A DNA stretch of 64,000 nt from JAYKJB01 sp035284745 [NCBI: Candidatus Sericytochromatia bacterium] (GCA_035284745.1 JAYKIL010000012.1:62001-126000); one strand, 5' to 3'. Counted from the stretch's first letter, positions 25,262 to 34,118 are shown. Program-made: numbers and translations. The notes: generated by a model from the sequence alone, not told the origin.

Positions 25262-26248
25262 CTACGGGACGAAATACGAAACGGGTGCCGTCGCCTTGGC
25301 GATGGCTTTGGCATTGTGCATGTTGTGAGTGTCTGTTCGAACCGCCGCCACGGTCCAAGCGTACCGAGTTCCGACATTCAAGGGCAAAGACCATTGCATC
25401 GGGCGCGTCCCTTCGAAAACATCCATTTGCTGCCCATACATCATGACACTGGCATCGGATTCAGAGCGAAAGCCGCGCCACATCGGAACCGAAGGCAATA
25501 TACCGCGCAACGTTCGGAAAACCTGCACGTAATACCCATCCGCACCACGGGCAGGGGTCCACTTAAAGTAAGGGTTCTGACCCGTTTGAACCGCTGCCTG
25601 GCCGGGCTCGCGCAAATAGGGAATTTCCAAGGGTGGCAAAGGAGCACAATTGTCTTGTCCGGAGGCAATTACATTCCCCGCGCGATCCAAGGCTTCAACC
25701 GTGAAAACATATTCTTGACCGACATTCAAATTCGCCAGGCCCCCCATTCCGCCCCCCACGATGGCGACCGGCATCCACTGCGGCAGGTAATAGCACAGCT
25801 TTCCTTTGTCGCCTGCCGCAGCACCCTCACGTGAAGGGAGCGAGTAGATGCGATAGGCCCCCGCGCCCTTCACCGGCGTCCAAGTGACACGCGCACGAAT
25901 GACGCTGATTCTCACGTTCCCAAGGCCGGGCGCTGGCATCAGGGTATTGGTGGTAGCCAAGGCTCGGATTTGCAAACTCGCAGGCTCCACCGGGGTCTCC
26001 GGAGCCTTGGGAACTGAGGGAAGATTGACCGGTCCCTCAACAGGGTCCGTTTCTGCGAATTCCGGCTGGGTCTCAGGGTATACCTCGCTGACCACCGGGT
26101 TTCGCGCAATCGGAAGCGTTTTTCCGGGCGCGGCCACTTGGTTTCCCAGTGAGGGCATCTGACGGCCACAGGCGGCCAAAAAGGTGGCGCAGAATACGGC
26201 CAATGCGACGCCCTTCAATACGCCGGTTTGGCTCTGCAAATGGGTCAT
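25262..26248 (-). CDS. Lipoprotein with fibronectin-III-like domains
   Basis: 328 residues from ATG 26248, with AAGGGGAG upstream. Lipobox FLAAC near residue 27, then a proline/glutamate-rich linker. Residues 105-200 and 215-328 show the W-x-P-x-x-G-A-x-x-Y-x-I/V pattern of FN3-like or Ig-like beta-sandwiches (VTWTPVKGAGAYRIY; FKWTPARGADGYYVQVF) and end RYAWTVAAV. No catalytic motif. Translated just upstream of the NHL lipoprotein; probably a surface pair. Confidence 0.65.
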   Translation of the reverse strand: MTHLQSQTGVLKGVALAVFCATFLAACGRQMPSLGNQVAAPGKTLPIARNPVVSEVYPETQPEFAETDPVEGPVNLPSVPKAPETPVEPASLQIRALATTNTLMPAPGLGNVRISVIRARVTWTPVKGAGAYRIYSLPSREGAAAGDKGKLCYYLPQWMPVAIVGGGMGGLANLNVGQEYVFTVEALDRAGNVIASGQDNCAPLPPLEIPYLREPGQAAVQTGQNPYFKWTPARGADGYYVQVFRTLRGILPSVPMWRGFRSESDASVMMYGQQMDVFEGTRPMQWSLPLNVGTRYAWTVAAVRTDTHNMHNAKAIAKATAPVSYFVP

Positions 26249-26441
26249 TTCGCGCTCCCCTTCTCTCACACACCTCACGAGCCCACGTTGTTTCGCTCGC
26301 GCTTGTAAATCCAGAATGGCGCACAGGCCACCCTGATATTCTTATCGCGAGAGATGGTGATGAGGTTGCGTCATCCGTATAAAAACTATGTTAAGTTATG
26401 GGTAACACCCACTTAATTAACAGCCTCATAACAAGCAGCAA

Positions 26442-26471
26442 CAAAAAAATCGCTCCTTAATTTGGAGCGAT
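26442..26471 (-). terminator. Terminator after tRNA-Gly
   Basis: 8-base stem ATCGCTCC/GGAGCGAT (26449-26456 with 26464-26471) and loop TTAATTT. On the reverse strand it is followed by TTTTTTTG. It lies ten bases after the tRNA 3' end. Confidence 0.85.
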
Positions 26472-26480
26472 CTCTGGAGG

Positions 26481-26552
26481 AGCGGGAAAAGGGATTCGAA
26501 CCCTCGACCCCCACCTTGGCAAGGTGGTGTTCTACCACTGAACTATTCCCGC
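26481..26552 (-). tRNA. tRNA-Gly (anticodon GCC)
   Basis: 72 bases, a full cloverleaf on the reverse strand. The acceptor stem GCGGGAA pairs with TTCCCGC; D-loop AGTGGTA; anticodon arm CCACC-TTGCCAA-GGTGG with GCC at complement of 26518-26520; T arm GAGGG-TTCGAAT-CCCTT; discriminator T. CCA is not encoded. A promoter (26596-26624) and a terminator (26442-26471) frame it, so it is probably transcribed alone. Confidence 0.97.
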
Positions 26553-26595
26553 ATATTTGACGCACGGTGTTCCAAAACAACCCGAGCGTAAGACG

Positions 26596-26624
26596 AGGAT
26601 AACATGGGTATTGTTTTGTGTAAA
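26596..26624 (-). promoter_or_regulatory. Promoter of tRNA-Gly
   Basis: Reverse strand TTTACA (26624-26619), 17-base spacer, TATCCT (26601-26596). Predicted start near 26589, giving about 37 bases of 5' leader for RNase P. Confidence 0.55.
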
Positions 26625-26727
26625 GCCCTCTGATTCCGTCGGTCTGTTTGCAAAGACGGGTAAGATACCTGAGCGTAGTGTCTTTCCCGGATGATCACCC
26701 CTTGGTTATTTCGGCACGAGTGTTTCA

Positions 26728-27606
26728 TTGTCGACAGCAGCCACTTCCGGAACCCTGTATGTGATTGCCACCCCCATTGGAAATATGGGGGATATCACCG
26801 CACGCGCACTCTCCCTGCTGTCCCAAGTGGACCTGATTGCCGCAGAAGACACTCGGGAAACCCTTAAATTGCTGAGGCATCACAACATCACAACCCCCCT
26901 GATCAGTCATCACGCGCACAATGAGAGAAATTCCACCCCGGGCGTTATCAAGCGCCTCCTCGCGGGGGACAACGTAGCGATCGTGTCAGACGCAGGAACT
27001 CCTGCAATTTCTGATCCGGGGGAAAAACTTGTTTCAGCCGCCATCTCCGCCGGTGTCACCGTCGTTCCAATCCCGGGCGCCACCGCCTTTGTCGCTGCCT
27101 TAATCGCCAGTGGTTTGCCCACTGGACGCTTCGTCTTTGAAGGCTTTCTACCGAGTGAGGCCAAACTGCGACGGCGGGCCCTGCGGGCGCTGGCAAAAGA
27201 AACGCGAACCATGATTTTTTACGAAGCACCGCATCGTCTGTTCGACACGCTCACAGATATGCAAGCGCTGTTGGGTCCACAACGCCCGGCGTGCATCGCC
27301 AGGGAAATCACCAAGCGGTTTGAAACGTTTCATCGCGGGACACTCGATGAATTAGGTCGTGAATTCCAAAATACTGAGGTCCTCGGGGAACTGGTTCTCA
27401 TCATCCGGGGGGCAGAGCCCGCAGACAGCACCCAAGACGGGGGAAGCCTCCCCTCGTGGGAAGAGGCACTGGACGTGCTCCTCGCCGCGGGCACCAAGGC
27501 TTCCATCGCAGCACGAGAAATTGCCCTTCGGTATGACCTCAGCCGAGAGATCGTTTACGGACACGCGGTGAGTCGGCGGGAAAAAAGAACCGGCAAGACT
27601 GAATAA
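26728..27606 (+). CDS. rsmI: 16S rRNA (cytidine-1402-2'-O)-methyltransferase RsmI
   Basis: 292 residues. Canonical RsmI N-terminus (GTLYVIATPIGNMGDITARAL), then AAEDTRETLKLL, VSDAGTPAISDPG (SAM-binding loop), VPIPGATAFVAAL and FYEAPHR. Modifies C1402 of 16S rRNA in the P site. The frame begins with TTG 26728; a GTG at 26761 is closer to the conserved start but would remove family residues, so I kept the TTG with moderate confidence in the start only. The last 45 residues form a variable tail. Confidence 0.95.
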   Translation: MSTAATSGTLYVIATPIGNMGDITARALSLLSQVDLIAAEDTRETLKLLRHHNITTPLISHHAHNERNSTPGVIKRLLAGDNVAIVSDAGTPAISDPGEKLVSAAISAGVTVVPIPGATAFVAALIASGLPTGRFVFEGFLPSEAKLRRRALRALAKETRTMIFYEAPHRLFDTLTDMQALLGPQRPACIAREITKRFETFHRGTLDELGREFQNTEVLGELVLIIRGAEPADSTQDGGSLPSWEEALDVLLAAGTKASIAAREIALRYDLSREIVYGHAVSRREKRTGKTE

Positions 27607-27633
27607 CTGCCCCAAAAAATGGTCCCAACGCCG

Positions 27634-29307
27634 TCAGTAAGAGAGGGAATCCCCAGGGGCCATCAAGTGTAAGCGCAGATCTCGTGCGCTGCTCAGCGCT
27701 GGGTTCGCTAAACTGACCTTTCCAGTCTCGAGAACCAATACTGGGTCATCTCCCCACGCGTTGATGCGATGACCCACCAGGCGAATCCCATTGGACGGCG
27801 TTAACCCAATTCCGATCGCCCCGTTCGCCAGCAACGCGTCGACAGCTAGTCGCTCGAGCGCTCCCACCCGCCAGACATCGGGCGTTGCGACCATTCCCGG
27901 CGCGAAGCGAAGCCCCGGTGCCAAATCCGCCCGCCCGGCTGCAGTGGTTCGCGTGGCGGGTTCTCCCACAATCCCAACAGTCGCCGCGGCCGCCAAGCAT
28001 TGCAAGCGTTTAAGATGCTCACGAAGCACATTTCCCGGGTTTCCACGCAAAGCAGAGGCCAAGGTTCCCGCCGGATCCTCAACAAGAAGCAGTCCCCCCG
28101 CGATGGTCAAATACTTCGTCAGCAAAGGAGAGCGAACCTGATCCGCAGACAAGATTCGCACAGTCGTCCGCCCTGCTGATGTGAGGGCAGATTGCCATCT
28201 TTGCGCCAACGAAATCGCATCATTGCCAGCCAAGACCAATAATTCTTCAGGCAGCGGCGCAAATGCGGCCGTCTTGGAATCATCCGCAGCCACCAGCGAG
28301 GACGGAACCGACTCTTTTCCTTGCAGCCACAACGCTGCAGCCTCCAGGGGCAAACGTACAGGCGGCGAGAGCATCGGAACCCGTTCGTTCTCTTCGCGTC
28401 GCCATCGCAGGGATTCACCGGCCCCAAGAATGTGCATCTCGACGTCTCTCATGGATATGGGGGGGCGCAACGGACGCTTCACCCGAGCACGAGAGAAATC
28501 TAACAACGAGACGCGCCCTTCCCCCAAGACGCGGACGCCCTCCGAGGTTACAACCGCTGCGGTTCCCTCATCAACGCCCAGGCCCCACACGCCCGGTGAT
28601 TGGGCAGACGCTACCAACAGGCGTCCCAGACGCCCCTCTCTGCCAAAATGGGTGTCCACGAGAACATCCGGAAGCAGGCCCAAGCCATCACGCAGTTCGA
28701 GGCTGCCGGGCGAAATACCGCGCCGCAGCGCCGAGGCGCTCAGTCCGGATGTAATATAATTCGGCCCCCAAACCATGGCCCCCGCGCTGGTTCCAGCCAA
28801 AACAACTCCCCTCTGCCATGCAGCGAGCAAAGCTCCGTGGGCGGGGGTTCCTTGTATCACCTGCGCCAGCCGGATCTGATTGCCACCCGTCGCATAAATC
28901 AGATCGGCCTCGCCAATCAGAGACAGAATCGCGGGGTCATAGGCTTGGTCTCGACTGAGCAATGGAAGTACCGCCGCACGTTTCACCCCAAGTCGCTGCT
29001 GGAAGAAACGCTCATAAGCGGCACCACTTTGCGCTGGATTACTGGAAGCCGTGTTCAGAATCAGAACCTGACTGTCACGTCCACGTGCCAGTTCAAGCAC
29101 CTCTTGTATCAACTCTACATTTTCAGACCCACCGCCGAGCGCCACCAACGTTCCAGACCGAGTCTGAGCAAATCCCGGCCAGGCCATCGCTAAAAAGCAA
29201 AAAATGGCGAGCAAACAAGCCTGTGACCGCCAGAAACCGTGTCTGACAGAAAAGCACAGAGCCAAGACATCCATTGCAAAACGCTTCACGACGGTTCCAG
29301 TTTCCAT
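27634..29307 (-). CDS. Secreted cyanophycinase-family (S51) peptidase with duplicated, degenerate second half
   Basis: 557 residues from ATG 29307 (22-base overlap with the upstream gene); ATG 29274 is the alternative. Signal peptide ending MAWPGFAQ, so it is exported. First domain (about 52-310): VALGGGSEN, the nucleophile Ser174 in LAGTSAGAMV, then DVLVDTHFGREGRLGRLL and WGLGVDEGTAAVV, all cyanophycinase hallmarks. Second half (about 345-557) lacks the GTSAG serine but echoes the end of the first: PGMVATPDVW, AIGIGLTPSNGIRLVG, ARDLRLHLMAPGDSL matching MRDVEMHILGAGESL. Cyanophycinase degrades the beta-Asp-Arg polymer; here an isoaspartyl or other acyl-peptide substrate outside the cell is possible. 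Last gene of the five-gene operon. Confidence 0.8.
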   Translation of the reverse strand: METGTVVKRFAMDVLALCFSVRHGFWRSQACLLAIFCFLAMAWPGFAQTRSGTLVALGGGSENVELIQEVLELARGRDSQVLILNTASSNPAQSGAAYERFFQQRLGVKRAAVLPLLSRDQAYDPAILSLIGEADLIYATGGNQIRLAQVIQGTPAHGALLAAWQRGVVLAGTSAGAMVWGPNYITSGLSASALRRGISPGSLELRDGLGLLPDVLVDTHFGREGRLGRLLVASAQSPGVWGLGVDEGTAAVVTSEGVRVLGEGRVSLLDFSRARVKRPLRPPISMRDVEMHILGAGESLRWRREENERVPMLSPPVRLPLEAAALWLQGKESVPSSLVAADDSKTAAFAPLPEELLVLAGNDAISLAQRWQSALTSAGRTTVRILSADQVRSPLLTKYLTIAGGLLLVEDPAGTLASALRGNPGNVLREHLKRLQCLAAAATVGIVGEPATRTTAAGRADLAPGLRFAPGMVATPDVWRVGALERLAVDALLANGAIGIGLTPSNGIRLVGHRINAWGDDPVLVLETGKVSLANPALSSARDLRLHLMAPGDSLSY

Positions 29308-30932
29308 TCCCACGTGTTCCACAGGTTTCCCCGTATCGTTGGATTCGGTCTAAAACCTTGCAGGCGCGGACTGGTTGCATCCAAACCGACCCAATATAAC
29401 AGGGGAATCACTGGAAGATCGAGACGTAATTGCGCGGCAAGCTCGTGATAAATTCGCTTGCGCGCAGAGGACTCCACGGTTCGCAATCCCCGCTCTAGCA
29501 ATCCGTCCACGCGCCGTTCACGATAACGTGAGCGATTCTGTCCGACGGGCGGCACCTGATCCGAGCGCCAACGAAAAGTGGTATCCGGGTCCGGGCGAGA
29601 CAGTGAAGCCAGCAAGGCCAGATCAAAAGTGCCTTGAGCGAGTCGCCCGCGAGGAACCCCAAATATTTGCGAAGGAGGCCAGCGTTCAATTTCAAGTTCA
29701 ATACCCACATCACGCCACTGTCGTCTCCACATTTGCGCAGCCAGAGAGCGTGAGGGTTTGTCGGTCGTCGTGAGCAAGTTCAATGCCAAACGACGTCCAT
29801 TTTTGCGGCGAACACCGTCCACCCCCATCACCCATCCCGCGTCGGTCAAGAGACGCTCTGCCAGTCGGCGATCGGGGGGATAGGCATTCACCCCACGGGC
29901 ATCGAAAGCCCAGTGAGCCGGGGTCAACTCACTCCACGCTGGCTGTAATACGCCGCTGTAGGCACGCGCGTTCAACTGCTGCCGATCAATCAGATGTGCC
30001 ACGGCACGTCGAACCCGTAAGTCAGACAGAATCGGATTCTCCAGATTAAAGACCAGGTGTTCCCACGTCCCTGACGTGGTCAGATGGACCCGCTCGGGGG
30101 CCTCACGTTGAAGCGCATCAAATGTCGCGGGAGGGGCTCCCTGCAAAAGGTCCGCCTCCCCAAGACGCCACATTTGATAAGCTGTCGCGTCACTGGGAAT
30201 GAACCGTAAATCCATTCGCTTAATGGCAGGGGGTCCTCTGAAATAATCATCATTGGCAACGGCCAAAACACGATCGCCGCTGCGCCAGGCTTCGTAGCGG
30301 TATGGCCCAGTCCCGACAGGAGCCAAATTCCAGCTCTGGCGGAGAAAATCACCCTTGGCAGCCGTCAACAAATGGGCCGGCAACAGGAACGGAAAGAGCT
30401 CGGCGAAAGGGGCATACGGACGAGAAAAATGAAGCACTGCCGTGTGTGGATCTGGCGTATCGATGCGACGAATTTCCTCAAAACCAGAACGAGACAGAGC
30501 TGGGAATCGAGGGTCCATAATGAGTCGCCACGTGGCCTTCACGTCATCACTGGTCAGAGGATGTCCGTCGTGCCAACGCACGCCCTTGCGCAAGCGATAC
30601 GTGACGCGCATCGCGCCCTTTTTTATCACGACCCCGCCATTGGCGATAGAAGGCACCCGCTCTGCGAGATCGGGCTGCCAGCGTCCCCGTTCGTCGCTGA
30701 TCACAAGCCCACTGTAGAACAGGGGAGCCATCGCTCCAACGACGGCCATCGGAGACAAATACGGATTCAATGAGTCCGGTTCTTGCGAAAAAATAACGAC
30801 GGCTGTTCCGGGGGCCGAGCGCACAGAGATCTTGTCGCCCGTTTCTTTCCGAGACGCCGGGCACGCCGTAAGCGAGAAGGCAAAAAGGACCGCCGCTGAA
30901 TAAATAGCGAACGGGTGTCGCAATGCGTTCAC
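29286..30932 (-). CDS. Peptide/nickel-type ABC transporter substrate-binding lipoprotein (SBP family 5)
   Basis: 548 residues. Lipobox SLTACPAS near residue 24. Family-5 features: EPDSLNPYLSPM, YRLRKGVRWHDGHPLTSDDVKATW, VGTGPYRYEAW, a long lobe, LRVRRAVAHLIDRQ, and IPLLYW near the C-terminus. Most of the family captures oligopeptides. No permease or ATPase genes are adjacent, so it may serve a distant transporter or act as a sensor. Starts with ATG overlapping the previous stop (4 bases, ATGA) and leads directly into the cyanophycinase-family gene. Confidence 0.9.
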   Translation of the reverse strand: MNALRHPFAIYSAAVLFAFSLTACPASRKETGDKISVRSAPGTAVVIFSQEPDSLNPYLSPMAVVGAMAPLFYSGLVISDERGRWQPDLAERVPSIANGGVVIKKGAMRVTYRLRKGVRWHDGHPLTSDDVKATWRLIMDPRFPALSRSGFEEIRRIDTPDPHTAVLHFSRPYAPFAELFPFLLPAHLLTAAKGDFLRQSWNLAPVGTGPYRYEAWRSGDRVLAVANDDYFRGPPAIKRMDLRFIPSDATAYQMWRLGEADLLQGAPPATFDALQREAPERVHLTTSGTWEHLVFNLENPILSDLRVRRAVAHLIDRQQLNARAYSGVLQPAWSELTPAHWAFDARGVNAYPPDRRLAERLLTDAGWVMGVDGVRRKNGRRLALNLLTTTDKPSRSLAAQMWRRQWRDVGIELEIERWPPSQIFGVPRGRLAQGTFDLALLASLSRPDPDTTFRWRSDQVPPVGQNRSRYRERRVDGLLERGLRTVESSARKRIYHELAAQLRLDLPVIPLLYWVGLDATSPRLQGFRPNPTIRGNLWNTWEWKLEPS

Positions 30933-31963
30933 AAGATCTCCAGATCCTCACTGGGAAACTCGTTATCGAGATTTAAACCCTCGCCTGAGCGCCCCATCTG
31001 AGGCTCAGGATTCCTAGGAGCCGCTAAAAAACTGTCCTCGAGGTCATTGCGAATCTGAGGTAGATTCAAGTCGAGTTGGTCCAAGATATACATGGCACCG
31101 GCCACATCCAAATCCAGCAAACCCATTAACAGATGTCCTGTCCCGACGTGAACCAACCCCTGTTTCCGCGCAAGACCCCACGCCAAATCACAGGCTTCCT
31201 CACACCAACGTGACGGCTTCAAATCACCTGACAGCGTGCCACTCCCTCTCCCAACGGCCCGCGCCGCGACGGCTTCGACCACCACCGCACGGGCACCATG
31301 TGCGGCCAGGATCTGCGACGCAAGGCCTCCCCGTGCATCAATGAGACCAACCAATAATTGTTCCGTCCCCACAAGGTTGTGCCCCCAAGCCCGGGTTGCG
31401 GCCTCGGCCATTTCAAAAACCTGCCCCCCTTCTGCTGTTAACAAGCGGGGGACAAAATGACGCGGGAGAACAGGGGTCTCGCCCTCCTCTGTGACCTCTA
31501 CCTCCTCCGAAAAGGAACCAAGCTTGGCCCTGACATCCCGAACGATGGCCCCGAGATTCAATGACAGGTCACGAAGCAAAAATTGAGCGGCCGTGTTGGG
31601 TTCCTCCAGCAAAGCCAAGAAAATATCTGCGCTCTCGACCAACTTCGCTCGCGGATCGATCAATCTTCCAAGCACACGAATAGTGTCCGGAGAAAAAACA
31701 AGGTCCTCTTGGCGAGCCAGGCTGTAGCCCCGTCCAGACAAACGCTCCGCCGCCATCCTCAATTGGCGCGAGGTGACCCCGTGACGCTGTAGCGTAATAT
31801 TGGCTAATCCCCGTTGCTCGTGCACGAGTCCGAGCAAGAGATGATCAGTCTCAACCTGATTAAATTCCAAGCGCAGAGCCTCTTCACGGGCTGCATTGAG
31901 AGCCTGAATTGCGCTGGCAGAAAACTTTTCAAGCAGCTTAGACCTCTCTTCCAGAGCTGTCAC
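30929..31963 (-). CDS. Stand-alone double Clp N-domain protein (no ATPase)
   Basis: 344 residues from GTG 31963 (TTG 31966 is one codon upstream), overlapping the kinase gene by 26 bases. Four Clp repeat units in two pairs: SASAIQALNAAREEALRLEFNQVETDHLLLGLV, the second near FSPDTIRVLGRLIDPRAKLVESADIFLALLEE, a third with EQLLVGLIDARGG, and a fourth with VHVGTGHLLMGLLD. These match the ClpA/ClpC N-domain. There is no Walker A/B, so it cannot be an unfoldase. Similar free Clp-N proteins (plant ClpT, bacterial ClpC-N homologues) adapt or stabilise Clp proteases. The position in a two-component/peptide operon is unusual. Confidence 0.8.
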   Translation of the reverse strand: MTALEERSKLLEKFSASAIQALNAAREEALRLEFNQVETDHLLLGLVHEQRGLANITLQRHGVTSRQLRMAAERLSGRGYSLARQEDLVFSPDTIRVLGRLIDPRAKLVESADIFLALLEEPNTAAQFLLRDLSLNLGAIVRDVRAKLGSFSEEVEVTEEGETPVLPRHFVPRLLTAEGGQVFEMAEAATRAWGHNLVGTEQLLVGLIDARGGLASQILAAHGARAVVVEAVAARAVGRGSGTLSGDLKPSRWCEEACDLAWGLARKQGLVHVGTGHLLMGLLDLDVAGAMYILDQLDLNLPQIRNDLEDSFLAAPRNPEPQMGRSGEGLNLDNEFPSEDLEIL

Positions 31964-33365
31964 CAAGCCCCACTTGCCTCAACGGCAGACTCACAAACAC
32001 TGTCGTACCCTGGCCCTCTGTTGATTCCACATGAATATCGCCGCAGTGGGCATCCACTGCCTGCTTCACAATGGTCAACCCCAGACCGCTGCCACCTTGG
32101 AGGCGAGAGCGCCCGCGAGTGACCCGAAAGAATCGATCAAAAATATGAGGCAGATCCTTGGCCGGAATTCCAATGCCTGTGTCTGCTATTTCCAAATGAA
32201 GCCTGCCCGCTTCGGCATCGAGGATGGCCCGCACCACCACCTGGCCCCCCGCAGGAGTAAATTTGGTGGCGTTGGCCACCAGGTTGACCAAAACCTGTCG
32301 CAAGCGGGCGCGATCACCTTCGATTTGCACCGGGACGTTCGCCTCAGCCACTGCGAGGGAGACATCCCGTTGTTTGGCGAGCGGAGAAACAGTCTCCACC
32401 GCATCGCGCAGCAGAGGGTTCACATCTATCAACCCCACGTTTAAGCGCTCGCGACCGGCCTCCAAGGCAGCGACATCCAGCAGGTCGTTGACCAACTCCC
32501 GCATCCGGTCAATTTCTCGCAGCGCATCATTCAAAAACTCATCCCTCACCGATGGATCATCCTTTGCGCCATCGACCAAATTCTCGAGCAGGACTTTTAC
32601 CGACGTCACGGGCGTGCGTAATTCATGAGAGGCATTCGCAATGAAATCTTGGCGCAAGCGGTCTTGCTCGACTTCGTGCGTAATGTCCTGGTAACTGACC
32701 AAGAATCCTGCGAGAGACCCTCCCCCCCCTTGTAAGGGCGCACTATAGCGACGAATAAACTGCCGGGGACGCTCCAGCTGAATAATATCCGTGCGAGGCC
32801 TCTCGGGAAACCGAACCATCTCCTCTTCGATGAGAGCCAGTTGTTCGGGAACAAAAACGCGCGCGTGGAACGCCCGGTCAAAATCAACGTCCCGATCCCT
32901 GCCGTCGGCAGCCTCGGCATCGTGTGCCATACCCCGCAACGCAAAATTAGCCCAAACAGGCTGTCCTGACGGCGTTGTCAACATAACCCCTTCACTCAGA
33001 CTGTTCAACACCGACTGCCAGTCGGTGACCATCAAGTGTCCTACGGGCTGGCTCGAGCCTGCCGAGAAGCCCTGCAGTGCACGCAAGAGTTCCATCCACG
33101 TCGCACCATCAGGGCCTCGCAGGGAGGGAACCGGAGTTAATTCGCCCGCCACTGTCAGGCGCACCGACTGCAAAATTTGCTCTATCGGGTGCAGGAGAAG
33201 TCCTATGACCACGGACGAAAGCAACCATCCCACCCCAGCGACCAATCCAATGCTCAAGGCTTCTGGAAGATCGAAATAAATGGCGAGCAACCAAAAAACA
33301 AAACCGGCGACGCCCAACAGCAGAAAGTTGAACAGAATCAAACGCGCGTAAAGCAGGCGAACCAT
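31938..33365 (-). CDS. PhoR-type membrane sensor histidine kinase
   Basis: 475 residues. Two transmembrane helices (about 8-28 and 38-58) with only a few residues between them, so no large extracellular sensor. A PAS-like region (about 115-230; SLSEGVMLTTPSGQPVWAN, GFLVSYQDITHEVE) is followed by the HisKA box NASHELRTPVTSV, N-box NLVANATKF, and ATP boxes DTGIGIP and GGSGLGLTIV. It starts 33 bases after the response-regulator gene. It may sense a cytoplasmic or membrane cue. Confidence 0.95.
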   Translation of the reverse strand: MVRLLYARLILFNFLLLGVAGFVFWLLAIYFDLPEALSIGLVAGVGWLLSSVVIGLLLHPIEQILQSVRLTVAGELTPVPSLRGPDGATWMELLRALQGFSAGSSQPVGHLMVTDWQSVLNSLSEGVMLTTPSGQPVWANFALRGMAHDAEAADGRDRDVDFDRAFHARVFVPEQLALIEEEMVRFPERPRTDIIQLERPRQFIRRYSAPLQGGGGSLAGFLVSYQDITHEVEQDRLRQDFIANASHELRTPVTSVKVLLENLVDGAKDDPSVRDEFLNDALREIDRMRELVNDLLDVAALEAGRERLNVGLIDVNPLLRDAVETVSPLAKQRDVSLAVAEANVPVQIEGDRARLRQVLVNLVANATKFTPAGGQVVVRAILDAEAGRLHLEIADTGIGIPAKDLPHIFDRFFRVTRGRSRLQGGSGLGLTIVKQAVDAHCGDIHVESTEGQGTTVFVSLPLRQVGLGDSSGREV

Positions 33366-33398
33366 AGTGCCACCGGATGCAAAGCGCTGAGAGGCGCG

Positions 33399-34118
33399 TT
33401 AGGAAACTTCTGCGGGCCGCGTCCGGCGTTCAAAGCGATAACCCACCCCTCTCACCGTTTGAATGCGCATCGGGTGGTTCGGGTCCTTCTCAATTTTCTC
33501 ACGCAACCAATGGATATGAACGTCCACGGTCCGACCTTCGCCCGTAAAATCATAGCCCCAAACCTGCTCGATTAAATACTCTCGACTCAGCACCTTGTTA
33601 GCATTCAAGGCCAGTAGTTTCAACAATTCATATTCTTTCAAGGTCAAGTTGAGCACCCGTCCCCCCAAGGTCACCTCGTGACGGGTCAAATCAATGATGA
33701 GATCCCCAATCTCAATTTTATCTGGCTGCGCCTGTTTCGCCTCCCCATATCGGGTCACCAAGCGCAGCAAAGCCTTCACTCGGGCCAGCAACTCTCGCAG
33801 ACTGAAGGGCTTCGTCACATATTCGTCAGCACCAATCTCTAAACCAACCACTTTGTCGATTTCTTCCCCCTTGGCCGTCAACATGATGACGGGGATGGGC
33901 ATCTCTTGACGCAGTTGACGACAAACCTCGTAGCCATCCAGAAGCGGCATCATCACGTCAAGCACCATCAAATTAGGCTTCTCACGGCGCGCCACCTCTA
34001 GGGCCTGCTGGCCGTCGGAGGCCGTCACCACGACATAACCTTCCTTCTCAAGGCTGTATTGGATGCTTTTCACGATGGAAGGTTCATCATCGACGACAAG
34101 AATCTTTGCAGGCGCCAT
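33399..34118 (-). CDS. PhoB/OmpR-family response regulator
   Basis: 239 residues from ATG 34118 with TAGGAG ten bases upstream. Receiver domain: VVDDE, phospho-acceptor in VLDVMMP, Thr in IMLTAKG, Lys in YVTKPFS. The winged-helix output domain holds LTLKEYELLKLLALNANKVLSREYLIEQVWGYDF and GRTVDVHIHWLREKIEKDP...IQTVRGVGYRFE. First gene of the operon with the kinase, Clp-N, peptide-binding and cyanophycinase-like genes. It resembles RpaB/PhoB-type regulators. Confidence 0.95.
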   Translation of the reverse strand: MAPAKILVVDDEPSIVKSIQYSLEKEGYVVVTASDGQQALEVARREKPNLMVLDVMMPLLDGYEVCRQLRQEMPIPVIMLTAKGEEIDKVVGLEIGADEYVTKPFSLRELLARVKALLRLVTRYGEAKQAQPDKIEIGDLIIDLTRHEVTLGGRVLNLTLKEYELLKLLALNANKVLSREYLIEQVWGYDFTGEGRTVDVHIHWLREKIEKDPNHPMRIQTVRGVGYRFERRTRPAEVS

